From assembly GCF_031877795.1 (NCBI RefSeq), contig NC_133971.1, forward strand, positions 96,390,154 through 96,454,153: a DNA stretch of 64,000 bases. The letters run 5' to 3'. Numbering within the stretch: position 1 is the first letter of the stretch; every line of letters starts with the position of its first letter. This document shows positions 44,511-56,929 of the stretch, piece after piece. Below the pieces are notes generated by a model. It was given only the letters and a program-made list of their open reading frames with translations. It ran no database searches and was not told the origin of the DNA. This DNA is from Strix aluco. Its lineage: Eukaryota > Chordata > Aves > Strigiformes > Strigidae. The translations under genes were made by a program, and so were the position numbers.

Positions 44511-47034
44511 GCTGCCAGAGCCCTGCCAGCATTTTATGAAAGTTAGGGAAAAGAGTTAATGTAGCAAGTGCTGGAAACCACGTCTCCATAACTTTACTTT
44601 GTTGATGCTGGTCACCAAAACCCACATTTGAAACCAGTTTCCCTGGGACAGCGTGGAGCACGGGCTCGGTTTTCAAGCACAGACTCAAGTCATGAGGCAG
44701 TTATTTTCACAGCGAGCCCTTCATTCCCATTCTGCTATGTGTAATTACATGTGCTCACACGACTAAGGAACGCCCTGTGCTCGTGATGCAGCACACCTTG
44801 TGTGGGACGCAGGAATTAGGGAGCCCACAAGCACCTGAGTCCCAGCGGCCGTGACACCGTCCCGGGCGGAGCCACAGAGCCAGGGCCCCGCTTGGCCACG
44901 GCGGGGCCGGGCACTGAGCGCCGGGCCAGCACAAGTCTCACCACCGAGGGTTCAGGTCATGCAGCCGCTGCTCCATCCCGCTCTGTCCAGCCTCACCCAA
45001 CCCAATCCGTGCTTCCTCTCCCCTCCCCACAGGCTGAACGTCAGCATTTCGCATTGCGAGATCCCACATCTTGGTGTCCAAACACTAATTTGTGGCTCAG
45101 CACCCAAGATCAGTCAGTTGAAGCTGTGATGCGTGTGTGCACCTGCCTCTGCCTGAAGCTCTTCAGAAAGTGCACGTGCTCCCCAGCCCTCGAGCATGAG
45201 CACATTATCTCCCAAATTGGGATCTCCACTTCTCAAAGTTTATTTAAATTCTAGCTCTTGACAAACTCCCAACGCTGTTGTGACTTGGGCTGCTGCAGTT
45301 GGCTGTGATCTCAGACAGGATCCCAGCCTCCTCCAGCATCTTTAGATCACCGAGACAGTTTCTGCACCTTAAGCTAACTGCTGCAACAGACAGCACCCAA
45401 CTACCTGCTTGTAACCCAAATCCAGAAACCATCTACTCGTGTGTAACTCCTCTCCAACCAACACCTACAAATAACCACCTGTGTGATTCTCAGGAGGTCT
45501 TCATCTACACATGGCCAGTTAGTCGCCTTGCTGGGTGTCCTGGCATTTTAATAACTGCTCTGGCACAAGGTGCAGGCCATTCTGATGAGCACGTCCTCTT
45601 CATTTCTAACCACTCAATACCCAAATCTGTTGTACCAAAGCTTAAATTGCACTTTGTTTCTGCAGATCAACACCTCCAAACAGGTTCTGTCCCGTCTGTG
45701 CTAGGCACTTTAACAACTGTAAGAAAATTAAATCCTGTGAGGAGAGGAGGGGGCTCCATCACCTCAGCCGTTTCTGCCAGGGCACCAATAAGCCTCCTGG
45801 GCCCTGAGCAGCCTCGCCCCGGCCCTCCCACACCCATGGACCAGTAGCCACATTTCAGCTCAGCCCGCGGGCCCTGCCTGAGCCGCATCAGAGGAGGACC
45901 GGTCTCCAGCCGAGCTGCGGCCATGCCTGTGTCCCCTTCAAGCTCTGCTTTGACACTGTGGACCTCTCTGGCCCTCCCTGGGCCTGATCCTAACCCTGAA
46001 CTACACACCAACTGCCCGGCTTGACCCTGGACCTGCCTCAAGGCACTGCCTTATGGCCTTGGACCTGGCCACCACCTCAGGGTGTGTGCTGCTTGCCTCG
46101 TGAGCCCCGGGGCCCTGTCCTCTTGCTTTCCCACAGGGAGCAACGCTGCTCTTGCTGCTCCCTGGCAACTTCCAAATAAAACCCAGTTAAAGGGTCACCG
46201 AAGCCCAGTGACACGACGTGCACAGCAGCCAGCTACCATGGACCCGCCTGTTGACCTACCTTGCAAAAAGAGCCTGGTGTTGTGAGGGAAGGCCAGCGCC
46301 ACCCTCCGCGCCGCAGGCTGCTGCTAACGAAACCAGCATCACCGGCGCTGACACCAAACCCTGTTGACATCCACGCTAGTTTCTATTTTTGCAACGCTGA
46401 ATTGTCTCCCGTCCTTCATATCTCTTATAAGAGAGAGCTAAATATTACATGAGCACTTAATATGCGACTCGAATGACACGACTGTCGGCTGGGAGCTCAA
46501 AGCACCCGGCACTCAGGGGCTGCAGCCCTGCAGTGCTTGCCCAGCACACAGGCTAACGTTTCAAGACTGCCAGTTTACAAAATAAACCCAAACCACCAGG
46601 TATCATATGAACGCACAGTTTGATTTAATATGAATTACCACCACTTCTCACGAGGCCCACTGAAGCTGTTAGAGGCTGCTTACTGATGTGATTAGCCAGG
46701 AGTATGACAGCGAGTCGCTTACATGGTTATGGAACCTGAAACTTTTGTGGAAAGGCCATTTGTCTTCCCAAATAGCCTTGGAGTTAGGGAATTTGCCTCA
46801 AGATGCAGGAGATTCAAGCTCAGACGCAGGCACCTCGATACTTCACTGTGATACTTTGGTTTATTTCTCGTCTTTTTACCCGTTTTGCTCTTTCTTGCCT
46901 ACCACACCATCCCCATAAAATCTCGTATTTCACAATATAGAAAAGAAGAAAAGTATTAACCAGAAGCCTGAACGAAAGATTTATCTCCAGAGCACCCTGC
47001 TCACTAACAACTTGATACACGTGGCCAGGACAAC

Positions 47035-47215
47035 TTGCCCAGAGGTGAGAGGAGCGGCAGGCACGCAGCGGCCGCAGCCCCTGGCGCGGTGGCCAGCGAA
47101 CAACTGGCTGCACGGCCCTTGCGAGCGCGGTGCCTGGCCCACGCCGGGGCTCACGGGCCCAGGTTACCCCGGGGCGTCATTCCCTCGGCGAGGCGGGCAG
47201 GCGCTGCTGAAGCAG
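47035..47215. other. CpG-dense patch in the ATP8B1 5' intron
   Basis: About 180 bp with high GC and many CG dinucleotides (cacgcagcggccgcag, gcgagcgcggtgcc, cctcggcgaggcgggc). Could be an internal regulatory element or a minor promoter; no exon is recognised. Confidence 0.55.
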
Positions 47216-48338
47216 GTATTAGTCTGGCCTCTTAACTATCCTACAAACTCCGACTCGCTGAGCAATACTTACAGCCAACACAGACATTGACTTTTTCCCA
47301 TCTTTTTCCGTCTGAAGAGGGGTGTGGACAATCCTGCCCTTGGCCATCAAAGCCATTGCTTTGCAAGCAAGCCCAGGTCAGGCTTCACCCACATGTCTAC
47401 TTTGGGGTGTATAGACATTTAGATTTTCTTTACACTGAATGTCTGTTCAGGTAGAAGAAATCCATTATGTTTTCAACCCCAAATTGTTTGAATGTTAAAC
47501 AAAATCCTTTTAGAGCAAGACATAATGCTCAGTTCCTCTTAGAAGTATATAAAATATACATGACTGCATAAGCCCTGCAGCAGTCAAGGATTCTGCCCTG
47601 CTAATACCTTACATGGGGACCACTGGAGGGGAAGAGTTGAGGATCCTTACCTGCACCGTCCTTAAAACAAAAAATACCAGAGGATCTTTGAATTGCTCTA
47701 AGACAAACAAAATAAGCTCATGCCCCTGGCACACAGAGATTCAGCTTAGTCTATTAATCTTTACTCATTAACTGATTAATGATTCATGAACTAATTAATC
47801 ATGCAAAGGGTTAGATGAGATGTCAGAAAAACACTGAATTTGTTCTCTATTACAGATGCACAGCTGAATGGAAATACCTAAAATACAAACAGAGGCAGCC
47901 TGTGATGCTAGCTGGGAATGCCAGGGCAACAGTTTGGTGGGGGGAAGTTCAAATTAATTGTATTCACTTTACCTCCTCAAAGAGCTGAACTGCCAACTGG
48001 AAAACCCTACTAACAGAGGAGATTCATTAACTGTTACCCTGCAGGCAGCACAACCCTGTCCGCTGAGCTGCTCTGTGCTGCAGGCAGCACCACCGTAACT
48101 TCTGCAGAAAAAGGCAACAAAATCACACACGTCAGGGATTTCAGGCAGCATTTACTAACCCCGACACCACAAAACGCAGAGGGCACCGTCTCTGCAGCTG
48201 AAGACCTCCTGGATAACAGCCCCGGTGGCCACGGAGGCTGCTGGGGAGTGTTGCTGCCTGCTCTGTACGTACCCGGCCCTCGGGGACCAACGGCGGCCGA
48301 GGGGACGACGGTCTGACTGTCCGGGAGCACTGCAGAAA

Positions 48339-48420
48339 GGCACCCGGGGCTGGCGAGGAGACCACAGAATGGCACCCGGGGCTGGCAAGGAGACCACAGA
48401 AAGGCACCAGCAGTTGGGAG
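48339..48420. repeat. 32-bp tandem repeat, about 2.5 copies
   Basis: Copies at 48339-48370 and 48371-48402 begin ggcacccggggctggc and share gaggagaccacaga with one or two changes. A third, partial and diverged copy follows. Confidence 0.85.
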
Positions 48421-51400
48421 AGAGCAGAGAGGTGTTGTGGGACAGAGGATGAAGGAGTCCTCCAGTGACAGGGTGACAAATTGGTTTAGAGTTAAGTTTC
48501 TTGACACCTAGTCTGCATGAAAAGGGCTAGCTGGGACGTCAAAGAGATGTCAGAAGTTCAGAGGAAGGTAGAGAGCGATCACGAGGTGAAAGAGGAGATG
48601 GGAGCAACAACAGCACGGAGCAGCAGAGAGGCCAACTAATACTGAGCCAGCAGAGGAAAGAGGAGAGCGCACATCCACCAGCACCTGGACGTTGGATGGA
48701 CACAACGGAAACCAAAGGTGAATTGAACATGGCAGGAGGACAGGCAGCCACAACTGATTTTTGCAGCAGTCACTATTCAGAGGAAAAAAAAGGCACCACA
48801 ACTCAAAAAAAAAAAAAGCTAAAAAGGTTATGCCATGCAGGAGAAAAACTATTTATGAACAATGTTGAAATAAAATAAAAGCAATGGTCCATTCTTAAAA
48901 GGGTCTACTCTCAGAAGACAGGCAATTTCTTACATTTGTGTGCACTGCTTATGTTCAGACTTGAGCTGAAATAACGATTACTTACAAAACAGTCTTTGAA
49001 GTAAGGCAAAAAAAGGGTTTGGTTTGCAGGAGCTGGGGGTAAAACTGTTTCAAACAAGATCCCACCTGCTTTTGCTGTTTCACAATAATATAAGCAGATA
49101 TTAACACTGCTTTTACAGATCTTGCATCGAAGGGACTAATAAAGAAAGCTACAAATAAACAGGCTTCAGAAATTTCTCTGAAGGCATCATCTCTCACATC
49201 AAGCTTAAATTCAACCAATAATTAGTAATGTTTGAACATATGCAGTGAGAAAGAACAATAATCAGTAAAACAAAATTCCAACACAAGAAGAGCTGCACAG
49301 TTCCTCTCAGAGACAGGACGAGCATTTCGTAAAACAAGATCTACCTGACCACATGCAAGGCAAGCTACACATTTAAAGCCCGAAGGACCCTGCTGCCTGG
49401 GGATCGAGCTCTGCGTTTTCAAGGGCAGCAAACACCGTGCCACCAGCAGTGTTACACACGAGGAACTTTCCTAAGTTTTAGAACGTACCAACATCAATAT
49501 TTGAAGTAAGAGTCATAAAACAAACTCAAATAGTACAAAAAGCAAGCTCCGAGAGACCTTTCTGAACCACTTTAGGTCTCTGGAGTTAAAATAGGACAAA
49601 AAAGCTACATCAGGCGTTTCACTGATATTTAACTATGTGTTTAAAAAATTAATTATTCTGACACCTTCAGTTGTAACACGTTGCTCATCTTGCCAATAAC
49701 TGAGATTTTAAGCTAAAAAGGGGAGTATGAAACAAAGACAGCCTGTTAGGTAAACAGAGCACCTCAACAGCTGCTTGCAGGCCTGCAATCCAAACAACCA
49801 GGCAAGAAATCTGAGCCCACGGAGTACTCTGATGGCTGGATCAAAGCAGACACACCTGTATTTAGGAGACTCAAGTCCATACCCCGGCTTATACCCCTGA
49901 CAGGATTCCAAATGCCTTTTCGTCAACAGGCGGCTCTAACGATGCTTGAGAGCTGAGGTCTGTAATTGAAACGACAGCTCACAATCCGCTCCTGGGCAAG
50001 GCTGCAGTTTTGTCCCTTTGAAAATAATCTGGTCACCAATATCAAGTCCTGGGCAAGCAAAACAAAACCACCACCTCCTCAGGATCAATTTATCCGTCCT
50101 TTCTGACAACACAGACATAAAGCAAAGTATTTAACCCAGATGACCATTTTGTAAACCTGACTGTGGCCAACAGGCTCTGAAATGGCTAGGAAGGGCACAG
50201 AGAGGCGTCACCGGGGTAATCCCCACCTCTTCACCCCACTAACAAACCAGCAAATTCAGCAGAACTCCAAGGCACAGAGACTGCTTCAGAAGAAGGAAGC
50301 TCTGCTTTACACAGCAAAGCAGGAGGTGTACAGAGGTGCATCTTCTCTAAGGGCTGGCATTCTCCATCTAAAGAGACAGCAGCAGGCTTCAAACAGATGG
50401 AACAAAAATCAGCTTAAAACAGAACAGAGGCAATGAGCAGCACAATTCAAAGCATGTGGATGGTTCATACAGTCAACATACAAAGATTTTATCTTTTTTC
50501 ACCTGGTGGCAGAAATTCATATGGCTATTATTAGCTATTGCTATTTTTAGGGCATAAGAAAAGAAAGATGATTTCTGTGAGTTATGGCACCAATACACCC
50601 AATGCAGTTGCTTAAATGCAAAATGTTTTCATATCATGAAACACAGAGAAAGGGGCAGTAAAACACACCAGCAGCCCAACTTCTCACCACACAGATTATC
50701 GGGAGTTCTGTAAATATCAGGGAGAAAGCAAAATACTATTTGTTTTATTTGTAAAGTGAAATTCCTACAGCCAAAAAAGGAGCTGCTACCTAACCTGCTG
50801 CTGACTGCTACAAACACCAACTGAGCGGGCAGCCCTAGGGGAGCACCCCAGCACCTCCGAAAGAGCCGTTACCTTGGGGCACTGCACAGTGCCCATCTCC
50901 GAGCCCGATAAGCGTCAGATTCAGCTGATGCTTCCACAGTTCTTGCTCTCACTATTTTATCCTCACAAAGCAGCAGCCAGGACCAAAGTCCTTCGAAGGC
51001 GGGATACTGTGTTTCTATTCTCACTTCAGTGATCCCAGTATCGTCCTTCATTAAAAATGTATTAATCAACTAATCTACCCGTAACAAGAGCTTCTACAAG
51101 GAAACAGGCAAATAATAAAACTAGATTTGCTTCCAAAATATAAGACACAGATCACACATTACTCAAAACAGATATGAAATTTTACTGGTAACAAGTGCTT
51201 GGACAGGCAGATAGAAGCATCTTCTGGACAGCTCAAACCTTCTAGGTAATCTTTATGATGTTTTAAGAAAAAAAAAGTAGTTACTTCAAATAGCATGAAT
51301 CAGCACAAACAAGCCAAGGAAATAACCTTCATTCCAAACACTAGTAAGCTGCGATTAGATTGCCACACAAATTACATGCTTTAAGCTTATCAATTTCTAT

Positions 51401-54400
51401 AGCTACTTCATACGTCACAATTATATTTACTCCATTGAATGACCACTTGAAAATAATTGAACGCCCCTGAAATTGCATCTTCAAGGGGAACAATTTCTAT
51501 CAGCTATTTGTTCTGGAACAGACTGACTTTTGTATGCATCCTTGCAGTTTGCCATGACCATGGTAAAGCCCAGCTCTTGAAACGCCGTGGGGAAAGGCAG
51601 CCTCAAGAGTTCCGATGGCTGTCAGAAGCCTGCGTGCTCCTGTTCCCCGAGGCAGCCTCCACCCCGAACCGACAGCGCCGTACATCAGCAGTGGGGCAAA
51701 CTGAATCCCGAAGCGGAAGCCTTGACTCCTCTAGGCCAACCAAGTCCACTTTGCACGAGGCAAACCCCACAGCCCGTCATTCAGAACGTATCGTATCGCG
51801 TACAGCGTGTGCCCTCCGGCATCACCCTAAGCGCTGCCGGGGACCATTGGGCAGGCACGGCCCCGTGCTCGGGACAGCCAGGACAGACTCTGCCCAGCCA
51901 CCACGGCCAAGGAGGTTCCTGGCAGCTGACGCAGGGGCACACCCCAGTTCCCAGGGCTGCTGCAGGAAACCAGAACTGCAGAACGCTCGCACCAGGCAGT
52001 GCAAAGGGGTCAGCTTACAGCCAAGGAGGAAATCAGCAGAGGTTTGCTTGAGTCAGAGCTCCCACAGCTCAACAGTTCCACCTACAGTAAAGACCTCCTG
52101 GGTCAGGCCTGCCTTTCCGCAGTAAGTATGCTCAAACCACACTTGAGAGAGTAAGCTAATCAGAAGCAGGTAGTAAGGAAACAATCTCCTGACCCTACAC
52201 ACCTTCTTCATCGCACTGTGACCCTGGAGAAAGTTCCCACCTTGAAACTGCCTAACATGAGGTGACTCAGAGCTCCCACTAAAAAAAGGCTCAAATTCCA
52301 GTGATTAGAATATGGCTACGGATAAAACGCTCGTGCTGAGGTAGTGCACCTACACATCCCAGGACACCAGAACACACGCCACACTTGGCGAGTCCGAGCT
52401 CTTCACCACACGACAGAACCACAAAAGATTCAAGCAGCACTTTTGGAGACTCAGGCTGTTGCTGCAACATGAGAAATCCTTGGGGAACCTGTTTTGTAAG
52501 AGCAGGTCCCAAATGAGTCAGCCTGGTTGTAGCATCTATTACCGTCCTTCACCCAGCCCCAAGTTTTATATACATACACGTGTACAAATATGCCCACACA
52601 CAATTTTTATCTATAAAGGTCATTTCAAAAAAGGTCGTTTCAAGCAATTTGTGACCACAAATTGTGCAGAGGCTACTCAGAATTTAGTCTGAATAGCAGG
52701 GGTTTGTTTCACTTTCCACAAGCATTAGCATCATGAAGTTAACATCTTGCAGTATCTGTTCCTCAGAAATAATGCATCTTACAGGGTCTGTACTCTAGCT
52801 GAGAACGAGCAATAACAGCAGTGTTAATATCCACCAGAGGAAGAAGACCTGAAGATGGTCAAACTCTAATGAAGAACTGATTTTCTCCTTATCTCCCCTT
52901 ACCACCGATTTTGAAATTCTAGCGCCAGGATAAAAACCTGGGAACGGCACAGTGCAGACACCTGATGGAGAGTCGCGTGCACACAGCTGCACACTAAGGC
53001 ATCGTATGCCCGCAGCGCCCCACTCAAAACTTTAACATCATGCTTATCAACTCACCCGTGTCTGCAGGGGGAAAAGAGAAGGGCCATAATTGTGCAGAAT
53101 AAGGGTGCTGGAGAAATAAAGACATACGCAAACTTGCGCTGTCATTTCCCACTATATAAAGGAACTGCTTTGGCAAAATGCGTGTACTGGCATGGAATGG
53201 CTTGGGCTGGAAGGTACTGGAAGGAGGCTGGTCTGCCACAAAGCTCTGCCTTGGCACAGCACTGGAAGACAGCCACGGCACCTCTTCCAGCTTATGCTGC
53301 TGTCAGAAACGCCCCCCCAGCCTTGTACGATGTACTGAGGGCAACCACTCGTTAAAAAAGGTGTTTCCAAAAAGGTGGTTCAGCTACGCCTTTTTAACTG
53401 TGAGGATCAAGGACTTACCAGACTGGACTACTTCCAGCTCCAAGAGATTTTTTTTATTGGCATCATACACAGCCAACCCTGTAATATCCACAGATCTTTC
53501 TTTTACAAGGAATTGACTCTGGTCCCTCCTTGGATGCTGTAGTGACACTAATTACCTGCACCATCAGGAGGCAAACACCAGCGTAAAATTGTCACACTTT
53601 GGTACCACCAAGCTCTGAAATCCTACTTTCTCCATTTATCTGCAAAGTTGGTTGAAGAGAAGCGACAGTTTCTCTAATGAATGTACAGAAGACCCAGCTA
53701 AACAAGCTGAGGCACCAAAACCCTGAACCCCCCCGCAGAATCACCCCGCAGGTGAGGGAAGAGGGAGTACAGCTTTGTACTGTTGACAGATGTCCAAGAC
53801 CAACCTTGGGGAAAAGAAAGGAGAAAAGAAAAGCACAGCATCAGCAGAGAAAATGGAAACACAGGGGCACCAGCTTCTGAACACCTTCCCTCCTAATGGT
53901 TCCCATCTCAGGTCTGCGTGATTGCACCAACCAGAGAAGAGCTCCTCATTTAAAAAACAACCAACACGCCTTCCTCATAGAGGAAGCACCAGAATTAAAC
54001 CAGTGGCCACTGTGTACTCACCTGTACAGCTGCCTGTTCTAATGTTACGATTGCTGTGTACGAAAATGAGTACGAAGGACATTCCAGCTAAGTGAACTGA
54101 TCACTATGAGCCAACAGGGCTACACAAGGAAGAGATCAACTAGTCACCAACAATTTAACAGCAAATAATAACAACAAAGAGAGACCCAGAGCCTACAGTC
54201 CGAGTGGCCTGAGGCTATGCAAGGATGGTTGAAGACGGGCCACTTCCAGAAACAAAATATTAATTCTACCCATTATCTGCACTTGGATTTTTCATTAACA
54301 GATATGCAGAGTTTCCATCATTTAAAGTCCAAGTCAAGACAAGTTATCTTTGCAAAAGATAGTGAAGTTGGTAACCTTTGTTCAAGCTGTAAGCTCGAGC

Positions 54401-55132
54401 GTACTCTGAAGGGTTTTCAATCTGCCTTTTACAGGCAGGTTGCCTCTCAAGGTTCATGTTTTAAAACAGGTATCTTTTGTTTTAATAAAGGAAAAAAGAA
54501 TTATTTTTGTGCACACATAACCCGCATTGTTTGGCGTGGAAGATTTTTTGAACTTTAAATAGAGTTATCTTCCTAGGTATTACCCTTCCCCATCAAAACC
54601 AGCAGGTATTTTTAACTCTAAAAAATAAAGGTTACTTCCTGCTAACAAGGTTAGAGATGACACAGCAATACACCTTTTCTGTCAGCATCTAAAATTGACA
54701 CTAAAGGTGTTTTCCTAAACTGACCTTTATCCCACGCAGTTTGTGGCTGAACCAAGGGACGGCATCACAGACGTCGCTTGAAAGGCTGGTAGGGGCAGCG
54801 CGCAGAGACCACGGCCGCTCAGGAAGAGCCCCCTGGATCGGACTTTAAATCAGGCTCCATCTGTAATGAAACAACGTTAGAAAACAGTTTCTTGACTGAC
54901 TTCCCCCTCATGAGACTATGCGCATGCAGTAACAAAAGCACGTTTCTTTTAGGCAAAGAGGGAAATTCACTTGCCTTGCAAAGCTTTCTTAGCAAACATA
55001 GAGATTTCTGGTTAGCTCTCCAAACCCTTTCATGCTACCTCCTCTTCCTCTTCTCAGGCAGAAAGTCACTCTGGCAACTGACCTGGTTCTTTCCTTGATT
55101 TGTTTCCTGTTTTCTCTACAGTGCTTATTCTT

Positions 55133-55154
55133 CCCCCCCCCCCCCCCCCCCCCC
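55133..55154. repeat. Homopolymer tract of 22 C
   Basis: An uninterrupted run of 22 C on the plus strand, so a G22 run in the ATP8B1 pre-mRNA, flanked by T-rich sequence. Length may be affected by sequencing error. Confidence 0.9.
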
Positions 55155-55494
55155 GTTTATTTGTTTTCTTTCAGATGTTGCTTTTGTTTTACATCTCCCT
55201 GTGCCTAACTGTACACCACTTCGTAAACAAAACCACCCATGGACTTTCTGAAATTGCCCATCTCTATTGTCAAATTAAAAACATATTTCTAATTCATATA
55301 AGAACACGTGAGGAAAACAGACACAGCACTAAACACACCACTACACATTGCAGAATAATTATGTAAGCTTGCCAAAAAGCCAAGGTGCGGCAGCAGCGCT
55401 CTGTCACAGAGCACAGCAGCTTCAAAGCAGAGCTGAGAGCTCACGCACCACCAGGCTCCCAGGGATATAATGAGAACCACGTTCTTCACCCCGA

Positions 55495-55610
55495 CAAGTA
55501 CAGAAACACAGAGAGGTTAAGTGATTTGCCCAAGGCCATACAGTAAGTCACAGACAGAACGAGGGTTAAGTTTCAGAAGCTCCTGGCTAATACCCTGCAT
55601 TCAATTACGT
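55495..55610 (+). mobile_element. MIR / CORE-SINE-like remnant
   Basis: acagagaggttaagtgattt then gcccaaggccatacagtaag and tcacagacagaacgaggg matches the well-known conserved part of MIR-type SINEs (aggttaagt..ttgcccaaggtcacacag). Ancient amniote copies of this family persist in birds at low number. Assigned by eye. Confidence 0.6.
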
Positions 55611-56749
55611 CTACAAAAAGCATCTCATTTAACAGAGGCCAGATAAAGGAAACAGCCAAGCAAGAACATCAAACCCCCTCATAATTAAAATCAATCAAAC
55701 CCCTCCCCATATTTAAGTGCAGGTAGCACTTTACACTCAGGCCCAACACGATTACCTATGGCATGAAAAAAAAGCCACAGCAATAAAAACACATGGAAAA
55801 CAAGTTCTAACTAATTTAAATAGAGGGCTTCAATGCAAAGCAAGCAAGTGGCTTTTTGAATTCACCATCACAAACTGCAGAACAAGAGACTAGAACATTC
55901 ACAGGCTATCTCACAAGGGAAGAATAAATGAAGAGAACAGTTCAGAAGTTACCAAAAATATGATACCTAGAAGTTAACAAATACAGGTCTGAGACAGATA
56001 CAGAAGCAACCACACACAATGTGAACACCAGTAACAGCAGTGCAGAAGCTGACAAGGAAAAACACAAAATGACCAAATACCACTTGACACTTGAACCAGA
56101 CTTTGAAGACAAATAAAAAACCAGAAACAAACAGAAAACTGTGAGCAAATCTGAGCCAGTACGGACACTCATGCAGGGAGCCCAAGGACTCCAGCAGCAG
56201 CCACTGAGGCGGGGACTGTACAAGAACCAGGTTAGCTGCAAGTCCCCCTGACTGGCCCAGGGCACTCTTGAGCCATTCACATCCAGACCCCCACCAAACA
56301 CACCAGATGAAAGGCACCGCAGTTATTCATTACCAGAAACTATTTATTGCCAGAAGCTCCCTGTACAGTACGCCTTCTTCGGTTTCAAAACGTTCAAACG
56401 CTGACATTCAAGCCAGCGGTGAAATGCTTCATTAGCTGCTCCACTTAACACAGTTCCGTTCACTCTAAGAGAAGGGATGCTATTTAAGCTATAGACACAA
56501 AGCAGTAGGAAACATGACTGAGATACTGATTTTTCAGGGGGTCAAAAAATGCTTTTCATCTCCCGAGTGAGTGACCAACCTCACAAGTAACTTTTCCTGT
56601 ACTTTCTGTGGCAGAATTATGACAGTTCTTTAATATAGGCACTTATTACTGCTCTAAAGGCTGCATAAACATTGACTTACGTGTAATCACCCCACAACCA
56701 TGAAACCTATTTTCATAGATATGGGGGGGAAAAAAAAAGGTAAAAAAAG

Positions 56750-56825
56750 CCAGAAGCAGAGTAACCAGCCCAAGGCCACAAAAGCAAGTCAGTAAACCGG
56801 TGGTATCTGCCAGAGCCCAGGCAGA
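56750..56825 (+). repeat. Possible second MIR-like remnant
   Basis: agagtaaccagcccaaggcc followed by acaaaagcaagtcagtaaac and ctgccagagcccaggc follows the same MIR layout, but is more diverged than the copy at 55495. Confidence 0.35.
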
Positions 56826-56929
56826 GAGCCAAGCTGCATTTGTCCCCCGTGCCTTACCTCCCAGCAAATACTTATTCTTTCCTCAACCCAAAGTATCAGA
56901 CCGGGGAGACTCTGTGGTAAATCTGACAG

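Noticed and set aside
45299-45847. 182-codon plus-strand open frame in the ATP8B1 5' intron
   Set aside because: No similarity recognised, and it runs into a repeat-like GC-rich segment. Likely chance.
53190-53225. CR1-like phrase (catggaatggcttgggctgg aagg)
   Set aside because: Resembles the reverse complement of the CR1 3' end, but only about 25-30 bp fits and no neighbouring CR1 sequence follows.
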